NCBI GenBank assembly: GCA_050263095.1 | Contig: JBLNEW010000054.1 | Location: forward strand, 1 to 47,241 | Length of the DNA stretch: 47,241 nt | Reading direction: 5' to 3' | DNA from: FEB-35 sp050263095 | GTDB lineage: Bacteria > Desulfobacterota > Deferrimicrobia > Deferrimicrobiales > Deferrimicrobiaceae | Shown: positions 17,304 through 25,035 of the stretch, piece by piece | How positions within the stretch are numbered: the first letter of the stretch is position 1 | How the letters are laid out: every line of letters begins with the position of its first letter | Position numbers and translations under genes: made by a program | The notes under the pieces: generated by a model | Databases searched by the model: none | Seen by the model: only the letters and a program-made list of their open reading frames with translations | Told to the model about the DNA's origin: nothing

Positions 17304-18206
17304 TCACCCTTGCGTCCCTGTTGCGCTCAGGAGCTCGTCCAGGGTTACCGCCTGCACATTCTCGTTCTTGAGACGCGGAATAAGCTCCGCCATCATGCTC
17401 AGGGTTTCCGATCTGCCGTGGCAGATCAGCACGGCGGCTCCCTTTTCCCTGGCGATCGACAACGCCCGCTCCCACTGGCGAATCATATCCGCCGGGCTCA
17501 TGTCGGCGTCGAGAAAGACATCCCTCCTGGCGGAAGGAATGCCTGCCCGCCGGGCCGCCTCCGGCGCCACGGACTTCGGCGTCGTCACGCTGTCCAGCAG
17601 GTACAGCCCCTTTTTGCCGAGGACGGACGCGTAAATCGCCATCGCATCCGGATCCGAGGTGACCGCGGAGCCCATGTGGTTGCTTGCGCCCGTCGCCTGG
17701 GGAATTTCCTCGGTCATGCGGGTCAGCAGCGATTCCATCTCCCCGGCGGTCATGCCGCGCCGGATCCTGAAGCGCTCGGTCCGGTCGGACGCGGCGGATT
17801 CAGGCTCCATCGGCACGTGCAGGATGACCCCCCACCCGCGCGCCCGGGCGGACTCGGCCACTTTGCGGGAAGAGGGACCGAAGGGGATGACCGCCACGGT
17901 CAACCTGGCGGGAAGTTTCAGCCACTCCGCGTCGCGCGAAGGTTCATAGCCGAGGTCGTCCACGACTATGGCCAAACGCGGGAGCGGCCTCGACGGAGTT
18001 TGAGGCATCGCCTGCGCGGGCTGGGCCTGCGGCGTCTGCGCCGGGGGCTGCGTAGCGAGAGGAGGTGACGGGGCGTTTCCCCCGCCGGGCAACAGGAACG
18101 CCGCACCAACGACCAGGAGGCCGGCGAGGAACGCTCCGAACATCAAAATCCCCAGCCTCCGCGTACGTCCGCGGCCTTCCCCGCTCCCTGCCGGCCCTTT
18201 ACCCAT
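17304..18206 (-). CDS. Divergent polysaccharide deacetylase, YibQ family
   Basis: About 300 residues. One N-terminal membrane segment (about 18-40) and a Pro/Gln/Ala-rich linker precede a divergent polysaccharide-deacetylase fold (about 75-295). Marks are LAIVVDDLGY, VILHVPMEP, NHMGSAVTSD, FLDADMSP and ICHGRSETL, which give the Asp and His positions of the NodB-like metal site. E. coli has yibQ beside envC, and the same association is seen here with CtpA between them. The frame extends to 18278, but the ATG at 18206 behind AAGGGG avoids a 49-base overlap with ctpA. Confidence 0.87.
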   Translation of the reverse strand: MGKGPAGSGEGRGRTRRLGILMFGAFLAGLLVVGAAFLLPGGGNAPSPPLATQPPAQTPQAQPAQAMPQTPSRPLPRLAIVVDDLGYEPSRDAEWLKLPARLTVAVIPFGPSSRKVAESARARGWGVILHVPMEPESAASDRTERFRIRRGMTAGEMESLLTRMTEEIPQATGASNHMGSAVTSDPDAMAIYASVLGKKGLYLLDSVTTPKSVAPEAARRAGIPSARRDVFLDADMSPADMIRQWERALSIAREKGAAVLICHGRSETLSMMAELIPRLKNENVQAVTLDELLSATGTQG

Positions 18207-18229
18207 TTTCCCCTTGCTGCGAAAAACCT

Positions 18230-19606
18230 TCAGGAAGCCTTGCCCTTGTCGATGTACCGGAGTTTGAAGATCTCCCACCCTTTCAGGAGCTCCACGGCCC
18301 GCTCGAGCTGGGGATCCTTGGCGTCTTCCTTCGAGGCCGCGTCCTTGTCCCCGTTCTTCTTTCCCGACGGCTCCTCCTTCCTCTCTCTCGAAGGCGGCGG
18401 TACCGTCTTTCCCGGGGCCGGGGGTTCCTTCCCTTCTTCCTCACCCCTCAAATGCCGCTCGATGTCCCTCTCGCGGAGAGGCACCGGGTGGCCCTCGGGG
18501 CTTTCCTTGCCGTCGCCCAGGACGAGGTCGGGCTCGATCCCCTTCGCCTGGATGGACCGTCCGTTCGGAGTGAAATAGCGCGCCGTCGTGAGCCGGATCG
18601 CGGATCCGTCCTCCATCGGTATGATGGTCTGCACAGAGCCCTTGCCGAACGTCTGCGTCCCCAGGAGGATCGCCCGCCCGTGGTCCTGAAGGGCCCCGGC
18701 CACTATCTCCGACGCGGAGGCGGACCCGGCGTTAACGAGCACGACCATCGGGAAACCCGTATACGTTCCGTTTTTATGCGCGAAGTACTTGAACTTCTGG
18801 TTTTCGATCCGTCCGTCCGTGTAGACTATCAGGCCCGATTCGATGAACCTGTCGGACACCTTTACCGCCTGGTCCAGGAGCCCGCCCGGGTTGTTTCTGA
18901 GGTCGAGCACAAGCCCTTTCAGGCCCCCCTTCTCTCCCGTCAATGCCTGGAGCGCCTTCTCAAGATCGCCGTCGGTGTCCTGCTGGAACTGGGTGAGCTT
19001 GATGTACCCGATCCCGTCGCCCATCGCCTTCGACTTGACGCTCTTTATCTTGATGATGGCCCTTGTGATCGTGAAGGCGCGCAGCTCTGTCAGGCCCGAG
19101 CGCGCGATCCAGATCGTGACCTTTGTTCCCGGCTCGCCCCGCAGCCGTTTCACGGCGTCCATGACGTTCATGTCCCGCGTCGGCTCGTTCTCGATCCGGA
19201 TGATCTTGTCTCCCGCCTGGAGCCCGGCGCGGAATGCGGGCGTGTCGTCTATCGGAGAGATTACCGTCAGGACGCCGTCCTTGACGCCTATCTCGATCCC
19301 AAGCCCCCCGAAGCTGCCCTTGGTCTCGACTTCCACCTGTTTCAGCATTTCCGGCGTCAGATACGAGCTGTGCGGGTCAAGGGTCTGCAGCATCCCCTTG
19401 ATCGCGCCGTTGACGAGCTCGTCGACGTTGGGCTCCTCCACGTAGCTTCCCTGCACGGTGGACAGGACGTCCCCGAACGCCTTCAGCTTCCCGAACGCCA
19501 CGTTTGCCTGGGCCGCGTGCCGCGATGCCGTGATGTCTCCCGAGATGAATCCCGCGAAAAAAATGACGACGAAGATCGCGGGGCCCAACCATTTCCTTCC
19601 CTTCAT
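18230..19606 (-). CDS. ctpA: Carboxy-terminal processing protease (S41, CtpA)
   Basis: A 458-residue periplasmic S41 peptidase. N-terminal signal/anchor at 7-25; PDZ domain about 95-175 (GGLGIEIG, FRAGLQAGDKI); catalytic Ser in NAGSASASEI and Lys in TFGKGSVQ, the Ser/Lys dyad. A charged Lys/Glu/Pro-rich linker (about 385-430) precedes the C-terminal helix. The ATG is preceded by GGAGGAG. It lies 40 bases after envC. S41 proteases of this type can control levels of cell-wall hydrolases, which fits the neighbours. Confidence 0.96.
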   Translation of the reverse strand: MKGRKWLGPAIFVVIFFAGFISGDITASRHAAQANVAFGKLKAFGDVLSTVQGSYVEEPNVDELVNGAIKGMLQTLDPHSSYLTPEMLKQVEVETKGSFGGLGIEIGVKDGVLTVISPIDDTPAFRAGLQAGDKIIRIENEPTRDMNVMDAVKRLRGEPGTKVTIWIARSGLTELRAFTITRAIIKIKSVKSKAMGDGIGYIKLTQFQQDTDGDLEKALQALTGEKGGLKGLVLDLRNNPGGLLDQAVKVSDRFIESGLIVYTDGRIENQKFKYFAHKNGTYTGFPMVVLVNAGSASASEIVAGALQDHGRAILLGTQTFGKGSVQTIIPMEDGSAIRLTTARYFTPNGRSIQAKGIEPDLVLGDGKESPEGHPVPLRERDIERHLRGEEEGKEPPAPGKTVPPPSRERKEEPSGKKNGDKDAASKEDAKDPQLERAVELLKGWEIFKLRYIDKGKAS

Positions 19607-19646
19607 TTCGCTCCTCCTCCGGCGAATCCGGTCAATGCGTGACGAG

Positions 19647-20816
19647 TCAACGGGAAAAGTGGATCAACGTCGCCGGGTCAATGGCGGTCCCCGCAGCCCT
19701 GAGTTCCAAGTATAGCACCGATTTCCCGCCCGGGTTTGCGGGCAGTTTCCCTACCGGCTCTCCGGCCGTGACTTTGCGTCCCTGGTTGACCGAAAACGTC
19801 TCGGCCTTGCCGTATACCGAGAAAAGCCCGCTCCCGTGCTGGATTATCAGCACCTTCCCGAAGCCCGACACCCCCCCCGCGAATACAACCTCCCCGCCGC
19901 CGACGGCACGGATGGCGGCGCCGGACTCCGCCTCTATTTCAACACCCCTGTTCTCCACGACCACGTCGAATACGGGGTCCAGCTGCTTCCCGAACCGGCC
20001 TACGACCTTCCCTTCCAGCGGGGCGACAAGCCCTCCAGGGATGCCGGAAAACCTGCTGGGCCCCTGCTTGCGCGGCTCCCTTTGCCGCACCTGACGCTCG
20101 ATCCTGGAAACCAGGGCTTCCATCCTGCCGATGCGCGCGCGAAGCGCCCGAAGCTCCCGGGCCTTCTCCTTTTTCTTCTTCTCTATCTCCGACAGCCTCT
20201 GGCGCTCGGCCTCCTGCCGGGACGCAAGCTTCTCGCCGACTTTCTTCTGCTCCGCCATCCGGCGCTCCGAGTCTTCGCGCTTGCGTTCGATGCCGGAAAG
20301 TATCCTCTCCTTCTCCTCCTTGTCCGCGGTCAGGCGGCCGTACCTCGCCAGCTCGTTCGCCAGGACGCGGCGGGCGAAGTACCGCCGCCGTTCGGAGGAC
20401 GCGGTCAAGGACATGGCTCCCGGCCGTTCCAGTTCGCCGGCGAATACGCCGGCGGTCGCAGCGGCCAGCCCGCGCTGCGATTTGCCCCGCTCCTCCTCGA
20501 GAGCGCGGACATCCCGCTCAGCCCTGTCCACCTGCCCGCCGAGCGCCAGCAGCCGCTTGTCGATACGGGCTATCGACCTGCGCTGCCTGGCAAGCTTTGC
20601 CTGGAGGTCGTCCACCTTGCTTCGGGTCGATTTCTCCCTGCGAATGGTTTCGGCAAGCTCCGCCGCCGCCTTCTCGGCCTTCTGCTTCATCTCGGTCAGG
20701 CGCGCCTTCTCCTTCCGGAGCTTGGACACGGAATCGGCGGATCGCGCGGCCGGAACCAATGCAAGGCCCGCCGCGAGGCAGGCAGCGATAAACGCGAGCC
20801 GCCCGGGAAACGTCAT
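19647..20816 (-). CDS. envC: EnvC-like murein hydrolase activator (degenerate LytM domain)
   Basis: A 389-residue protein with a signal peptide (1-26), a long coiled coil rich in Lys/Glu/Arg (about 28-250) and a C-terminal LytM/M23 fold. The metal site is degenerate: the HxGxD motif reads NRGVEIEA, the YGH position is YGK, and HLHFE is replaced by LYLELR. This is the EnvC pattern, where the fold activates amidases instead of cutting peptidoglycan. Its ATG overlaps the ftsX stop (ATGA), and FtsEX is the known membrane partner that gates EnvC. Function is therefore well supported by context. Confidence 0.92.
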   Translation of the reverse strand: MTFPGRLAFIAACLAAGLALVPAARSADSVSKLRKEKARLTEMKQKAEKAAAELAETIRREKSTRSKVDDLQAKLARQRRSIARIDKRLLALGGQVDRAERDVRALEEERGKSQRGLAAATAGVFAGELERPGAMSLTASSERRRYFARRVLANELARYGRLTADKEEKERILSGIERKREDSERRMAEQKKVGEKLASRQEAERQRLSEIEKKKKEKARELRALRARIGRMEALVSRIERQVRQREPRKQGPSRFSGIPGGLVAPLEGKVVGRFGKQLDPVFDVVVENRGVEIEAESGAAIRAVGGGEVVFAGGVSGFGKVLIIQHGSGLFSVYGKAETFSVNQGRKVTAGEPVGKLPANPGGKSVLYLELRAAGTAIDPATLIHFSR

Positions 20817-21700
20817 TTACGGGGAGACTGCACCGCGCTCCACTGCAGCGAGGAGGCCGCGCCGGAAGCGATCGCCGCCGAGAAAAGAAACATGGCGAGC
20901 GGAATGAGGACCGAAGGGGCAAGGATTTCCGCCGCAGGGCCTATCACCCTTCCAAGAAGCGGCAGGCGGGACTCCAGGAGGAGCAGCAGCAGCGCCGAAG
21001 CGCCCGTGGCGGCCATTGCGAGGATGAATCCCGTCAGCGCGGCGGCCGAAGCCCTGGATATCGAGAGGCTTCGGGCCGGGACGCCCCTCTCCCTCAGGAA
21101 ATCGAAGTCCGCCGCAAGCGACAAGCGCCTGGACCTTTCCTGCAAACCGAAGATCAAAAAGGTCACGCCGCAAAGGAGGGCGAACCCCGCCCAGAAGAAG
21201 GCGTTCACCCACTCCCTGATCCTCAGCAAGCCGGCAAGCGCCTCCCCTCCGTACAGGATCTTTTCCACGTGCGGCAGAGGGCGTAATGCCGTCTCCACCG
21301 CCCTGATGTCGGCTTCCGTGAAGCGGTCGGGGCGCATACGGATTTCGACGTGGCCCGGCAGCGGATTGCCTCCCGCTCCCCGAAGAGTCTCGAGCCCCGG
21401 GTAGGCGGCGAGGAACTCCTTCCAGGCAGCCTCGGGGTCCTTGTACGCGGCGGAGCGCACGCCCGGAAGCCCCGCGGCCTTCCCCGCGATTCCCTCACCC
21501 TCCGCCGCCGGGACGGAGGCCCGCAGGATGGCGGTGACGGTCCATTGCCCGGAGAGAAGCCTGTTCATGCCTCCGGACAGCAGAAGGCACAACAGGTACG
21601 AACCGAGCGCGAGCAGGAGAATGAACCTGCCTGCCGTCTCCCGCAACATCGCACGGGGGGCTATCTTCCATTCGATAAAAAGGAGCGACGAGAAGGTCAT
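20813..21700 (-). CDS. ftsX: Cell division protein FtsX
   Basis: About 295 residues with four hydrophobic helices: one near the N-terminus (about 22-42), a periplasmic domain of ~120 residues, then three helices in the C-terminal half. FtsX couples the cytoplasmic FtsE ATPase to the periplasmic activator EnvC, encoded next. The open frame extends to 21784 within ftsE; the ATG at 21700, 8 bases after the ftsE stop, is the likely start. Sequence is divergent, and the call rests on topology plus position. Confidence 0.85.
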   Translation of the reverse strand: MTFSSLLFIEWKIAPRAMLRETAGRFILLLALGSYLLCLLLSGGMNRLLSGQWTVTAILRASVPAAEGEGIAGKAAGLPGVRSAAYKDPEAAWKEFLAAYPGLETLRGAGGNPLPGHVEIRMRPDRFTEADIRAVETALRPLPHVEKILYGGEALAGLLRIREWVNAFFWAGFALLCGVTFLIFGLQERSRRLSLAADFDFLRERGVPARSLSISRASAAALTGFILAMAATGASALLLLLLESRLPLLGRVIGPAAEILAPSVLIPLAMFLFSAAIASGAASSLQWSAVQSPRK

Positions 21701-21708
21701 CGCGGCGC

Positions 21709-22383
21709 CTAGCCTTTCGCCCCGAACCGGAACAGCCGGAACGGCCCCTTGGCTATGCCATCGCCGCCGCCCGCGTACCTCCATTTATCAGGGATCGTCC
21801 TCTCCGCGAGCAGTATGGTCTTCCCCTCCCGCGCCAGCGCCCGGAACAGCCCCCCCAGCATGTCCGTCCACTCCCTTCCGGCGTTGTGGAGCAGCATGTC
21901 CGCGAAAAGCACCTTCGGGCCGCGAAACAGCTCCACGGCCAGCGAAACCCTTGCCCTTTCGGAGAGCGACAACGAGGAAAACGCCGCGTCCCGCGCGCCG
22001 CCGATGCCCATGAGCGCAAGCAGCTCTTCCTCACGCTCCCTTCGTTCCTTCGAGGATATCCCGGCCCCGGCCACGGAGGAAAGCCGGAACAGGTCCCGCA
22101 CGGCGTGCCCTCCGCCTGCGTTAAACGATTCCGGAACCACGCCGGATGATGCAAGGAAAGCCCTGGCGGCCGCGGCGTCTCCGCGGTAAAGCGATTCCCC
22201 GCCCACGACCACATCCCCGGCGTCCGGCCTGCGATCCCCCCTCAGTATCCTGAGCAGCAGCGTTTTTCCGGTTGCAGGCGGACCCGTGACGACGCAGACC
22301 TCTCCGTCGTCGAACGCAAGGTCCAACCCGTCCCAGAGAGTCCCGTTGCGCGAGACCGCTCCTACGCGAAACGCCTCAATCAT
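21709..22383 (-). CDS. ftsE: FtsE-like ABC ATPase with degenerate motifs
   Basis: 224 residues, FtsE-sized and directly before ftsX-envC. Walker A is intact (GPPATGKT, 34-41). The rest is eroded: the Q-loop position reads VVPES (Glu85), the signature LSGGQ is LSLSE (138-142), Walker B VLFAD (158-162) is followed by Met163 where the catalytic Glu should be, the D-loop is HNAGR, and the switch His is missing (LLAERTIP). I infer nucleotide binding may remain, but hydrolysis is probably impaired. It overlaps the preceding small gene by 8 bases. An alternative is that it is not FtsE but a paralogue recruited to the same operon. Confidence 0.75.
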   Translation of the reverse strand: MIEAFRVGAVSRNGTLWDGLDLAFDDGEVCVVTGPPATGKTLLLRILRGDRRPDAGDVVVGGESLYRGDAAAARAFLASSGVVPESFNAGGGHAVRDLFRLSSVAGAGISSKERREREEELLALMGIGGARDAAFSSLSLSERARVSLAVELFRGPKVLFADMLLHNAGREWTDMLGGLFRALAREGKTILLAERTIPDKWRYAGGGDGIAKGPFRLFRFGAKG

Positions 22384-22675
22384 CGCCCGACGGCGTCTCC
22401 GTCCGGGTGTCGAACGCTCCTGAAAAAAGCTTGCGTATTTCCTCGAGGTGCTGCGCCTTCATCCTGTCCCTTAAGGCGTCCTGCCAGTCCGGTTTCGTCA
22501 GAAGGTCGTCGTACGGCTGCCGGACGGTGTCGAGGATGATCCCGCCGAGAAATGCGTGCGTCACGATCTGCGGGTTGTCCTTTCCTCCGTCCTCGGTCTG
22601 GATGTGGAAGGTTTTTCCCTTGTGCTTGATGTTGTGGTTGAACCCGGACAACATGCGGACCCGCGTCGTTTTCAT
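22376..22675 (-). CDS. Conserved small protein of unknown function
   Basis: A 99-residue soluble protein, basic at the N-terminus, with a striking block HNIKHKGKTFHIQTEDGG followed by NPQIVTHAFLGGIILDT. I recall this block from uncharacterised deltaproteobacterial and myxobacterial proteins, but no function is assigned. No Cys, no membrane segment, no signal. It lies 36 bases after murI and overlaps ftsE by 8 bases (GATGATTGA), so it is tightly coupled to the division genes. Confidence 0.75.
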   Translation of the reverse strand: MKTTRVRMLSGFNHNIKHKGKTFHIQTEDGGKDNPQIVTHAFLGGIILDTVRQPYDDLLTKPDWQDALRDRMKAQHLEEIRKLFSGAFDTRTETPSGDD

Positions 22676-22711
22676 GTATCGTTCCCCTTGAACGCCTCAA
22701 CGTCTATTGTC

Positions 22712-23506
22712 TCACAGGGCCGCAATTTCCACGCTCGCGAGTGGGCGCCCGAAAAACGCCTCGCCGACGCGGGCGAACCGCTCGGGGTCGTCCGTGACCA
22801 GGAATCGCGTTTCCGCGGCGCCCGCTTCCCTCCTCATCCCGCTCTCCGAGACCAGCGTGTCGACGACACGGGCCGCCTCCTCCCCGGAGTCGACGAGCAC
22901 CGTGCCGTCCCCGAGAATTTCACGTATCGGCTTCTTGAGGACAGGATAATGCGTGCAGCCCAGTATAAGGGCATCGGGAGGAGAATCCATGAAAGGCGCC
23001 ATGTACTCCGCAATCACGTCACGGGTGACCGGCTTCTCTCCCCAGCCTTCCTCCGCCAGCGAAACCAGCAGCGGGCAAGGGTGGCATAAGACCCGCGCAT
23101 CAGGGAGAGCCGCGCGAAGGGCATGCTCGTATGCCCCTGAACGTATGGTCCCCGACGTACCGATCACGCCGATCGCATTCCGCCTGGGGAGGGAGGCCAC
23201 GCGCCGCACGCACGGATCGACCATCCCCACCACGGGGATCTTGTATATCTTGCGAAGCACCGGGAGAGCCAGGGAGGACGCCGTGTTGCAGGCCACCACC
23301 AGCAGTTTTATGTCGTGCCGCGAGATCAGATAATTGGCGATTTCTATGGAATAGCGGGTGACGGTCTCCTTCGATTTGGTCCCGTACGGAACCCTGGCGG
23401 TATCGCCGAGATAGAAGAACCTTTCGCCCGGAAGGGTCCGCACCAACTCCCTTAAAACGGTAAGTCCGCCGACCCCCGAATCGAACACGCCGATGGGCCT
23501 GTCCAC
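22712..23506 (-). CDS. murI: Glutamate racemase
   Basis: A 264-residue racemase making D-glutamate for peptidoglycan. Seen: IGVFDSGVGGLTVLREL at the N-terminus, YLGDTARVPYG, and the two catalytic Cys: Cys73 in VACNTAS and Cys184 in LGCTHYP. Length is normal. It starts with GTG 6 bases behind AGGAG. It is the first gene of the long cell-wall/division operon and is divergent from the membrane protein at 23590. Confidence 0.97.
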   Translation of the reverse strand: MDRPIGVFDSGVGGLTVLRELVRTLPGERFFYLGDTARVPYGTKSKETVTRYSIEIANYLISRHDIKLLVVACNTASSLALPVLRKIYKIPVVGMVDPCVRRVASLPRRNAIGVIGTSGTIRSGAYEHALRAALPDARVLCHPCPLLVSLAEEGWGEKPVTRDVIAEYMAPFMDSPPDALILGCTHYPVLKKPIREILGDGTVLVDSGEEAARVVDTLVSESGMRREAGAAETRFLVTDDPERFARVGEAFFGRPLASVEIAAL

Positions 23507-23522
23507 GCATTCTCCTAACGCT

Positions 23523-23562
23523 TTGATTTTCCTAACTTAAGACGCTATGGTATTCTTGTCAA
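23523..23562. promoter_or_regulatory. Overlapping divergent promoters of murI and the 23590 gene
   Basis: Minus strand (murI): TTGACA at 23557-23562, 17 bases, TAAGTT. Plus strand: TTGATT at 23523-23528, 17 bases, TATGGT at 23546-23551. The two overlap, so both divisions of the region may compete for polymerase. The -10 boxes are weak matches. Confidence 0.5.
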
Positions 23563-23589
23563 CAACGGCACTGCCAAAAAGGAGCTTCG

Positions 23590-23874
23590 ATGAAGGAAAT
23601 CGTCGACTTCCTGACGAGCGCGCAGATCATGGAACTGGCGACCGATCCCCGGGTGCTTTTCGTGGCCGCGGTGGTTTTCGTCATCGCCGCGCTGTTTCGC
23701 TGGAAGCTGATCCTCCTGCTGATGTTTGCGATCGGGGGGGTCCTCGCCGTCGTCCGGTACACGAGCCCGAGCGCAGGCGGAGGCGTCATCGACAAGGAAA
23801 TGCTTATATTCGTCGGCGGCATCCTGGCTGTCGCCGTCGTCCTGATCTATTTCCTGTTCATCAAGGGAGATTAG
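23590..23874 (+). CDS. Small integral membrane protein
   Basis: 94 residues with three hydrophobic segments: about 21-36, 38-56 and 71-89. No known motif. AAGGAG lies 6 bases before the ATG, so it is well translated. Its stop TAG ends two bases before the proposed start of the CoA dehydratase-like gene, suggesting translational coupling. Family not recognised. Confidence 0.75.
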   Translation: MKEIVDFLTSAQIMELATDPRVLFVAAVVFVIAALFRWKLILLLMFAIGGVLAVVRYTSPSAGGGVIDKEMLIFVGGILAVAVVLIYFLFIKGD

Positions 23875-23876
23875 TC

Positions 23877-24848
23877 CTGCGCGTAGGCTTCACGACCACG
23901 ATCCCGTCGGAGATACTTTTCGCCGGCGGCCACGTCCCGGTCGATCTCAACAACCGATTCATCAACGCCAGGGAGCCGGATGAATACGTCCGCGAGGCCG
24001 AATCCGACGGATTCCCCAGGAACAGCTGCAGCTGGGTCAAGGGGATTTACGGCATCGTGCGCAAGCACCGGTTCAAGGACGTAATCGCGGTCACGCAGGG
24101 GGACTGCAGCTTCACACAGGCCCTGATGGAAGTGCTTTCGTGGCGGGGCGTGCGCGTCACTCCCTTCGCTTTCCCGTTCGACCGCGACCCCGATTTCCTT
24201 TCCCTCGAACTGAACAAGATGGCGGCCCGGTTCGGCACGACGGTCGGCGCCGCAGAACGGTGGAAAAAGAGGCTGGACGGCGTTCGCGGCCTCGCTGCGG
24301 AAATCGACCGCCTCACCTGGGAAGAAGGAAAGGTGACAGGGGAGGAGAACCACCTGTGGCTCGTCAACTGCTCCGACTTCGGGGGAGACCCGGCCCGGTA
24401 CGAAAGTCGCGCGTCGGCGTTCATCAAAAAAGCGAAGGCCCGCCCGGCGCGCGAAGGCATGCTCCCCCTCGCATTCGTGGGCGTGCCTCCCATCGTGAGC
24501 GGGCTGCACGGGTTTTTCGAGGAATCGGGCGCCAGGGTCGTCTTCAACGAGGTTCAGCGGCAATTCACGATGCCCGGGCAGGCGGAGAGCCTCACCGAGC
24601 AGTACCTCCGGTACACCTACCCCTATTCATTCTTCGAGCGCCTGGAGGACATCCGAAGGGAAACCGTCCGCCGCAGGGTGCGCGGGGTGGTCCATTACGT
24701 CCAGTCGTTCTGTTTCCGGCAGATCGAGGACATCCTCCTGCGCAAGGAGATCGGCCTACCCGTTCTCACACTGGAGGGGGACATGCCGGGTCCCATCGAC
24801 GGACGCACGAGGATCCGCATCCAGGCGTTCATCGAAATGCTTGCATAG
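23877..24848 (+). CDS. 2-hydroxyacyl-CoA dehydratase D-component-like protein (probable CTG start)
   Basis: About 323 residues of the 2-hydroxyacyl-CoA dehydratase / benzoyl-CoA reductase iron-sulfur subunit family. N-terminal RVGFTTTIPSEILFAGG and PVDLNN are family hallmarks. Candidate cluster Cys occur in NSCSW, GDCSF, VNCSDF and SFCFRQ, and the C-terminus has the LEGDMPGPIDGRTRIRIQAF-type block. In frame upstream there is no ATG, GTG or TTG between the start of homology and at least 23700. CTG at 23877 lies 7 bases from AGGGAG and places the first residue exactly where homologues begin M-(R/K)-(I/V)-GF, as I recall. No second subunit or activator ATPase is nearby, so its substrate is unknown. 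Confidence 0.8.
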   Translation: MRVGFTTTIPSEILFAGGHVPVDLNNRFINAREPDEYVREAESDGFPRNSCSWVKGIYGIVRKHRFKDVIAVTQGDCSFTQALMEVLSWRGVRVTPFAFPFDRDPDFLSLELNKMAARFGTTVGAAERWKKRLDGVRGLAAEIDRLTWEEGKVTGEENHLWLVNCSDFGGDPARYESRASAFIKKAKARPAREGMLPLAFVGVPPIVSGLHGFFEESGARVVFNEVQRQFTMPGQAESLTEQYLRYTYPYSFFERLEDIRRETVRRRVRGVVHYVQSFCFRQIEDILLRKEIGLPVLTLEGDMPGPIDGRTRIRIQAFIEMLA

Positions 24849-24854
24849 AGGCCG

Positions 24855-25035
24855 CCGGCCTCCAGGGGTCCGTTCCCGAAGAGGCCGTGCAACGAGAGGG
24901 CCGATGCGCCCCGTCCGGCGAGGCGCCCGACCGAAGCGTACCCGCTGCGGTACGGTGAGGGAGGGCAACGAAGCCGGCGGGGATGCAGCGGTCCTCGAAT
25001 GCCGGGATCTGAGTGAATGGACCCCTGGAGGCCGG
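24855..25035. repeat. 181-bp element bounded by 21-bp inverted repeats
   Basis: Left arm 24855-24875 and right arm 25015-25035 are reverse complements at 20 of 21 positions. The ~139 bases between them are GC-rich and contain further short palindromes (for instance GTACC/GGTAC). The right arm abuts the nfnB stop codon. No flanking target duplication is visible. It may be a non-autonomous repeat (MITE/REP-like), a structured RNA, or a large bidirectional transcription barrier between two convergent genes. Confidence 0.6.

Noticed and set aside
15807..18068. A 753-codon open frame on the plus strand
   Set aside because: It is antisense to xseA and its neighbours; the protein is Arg/Pro/Gly-rich with no family features, a usual shadow in GC-rich DNA.
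18065..19642. A 525-codon open frame on the plus strand
   Set aside because: It is the mirror of ctpA, which has clear S41 catalytic motifs on the minus strand.
23547..23876. N-terminal extension of the CoA-dehydratase-like frame
   Set aside because: It runs out of frame through the small membrane protein, has Arg-rich non-protein composition, and family homology starts only at 23877.
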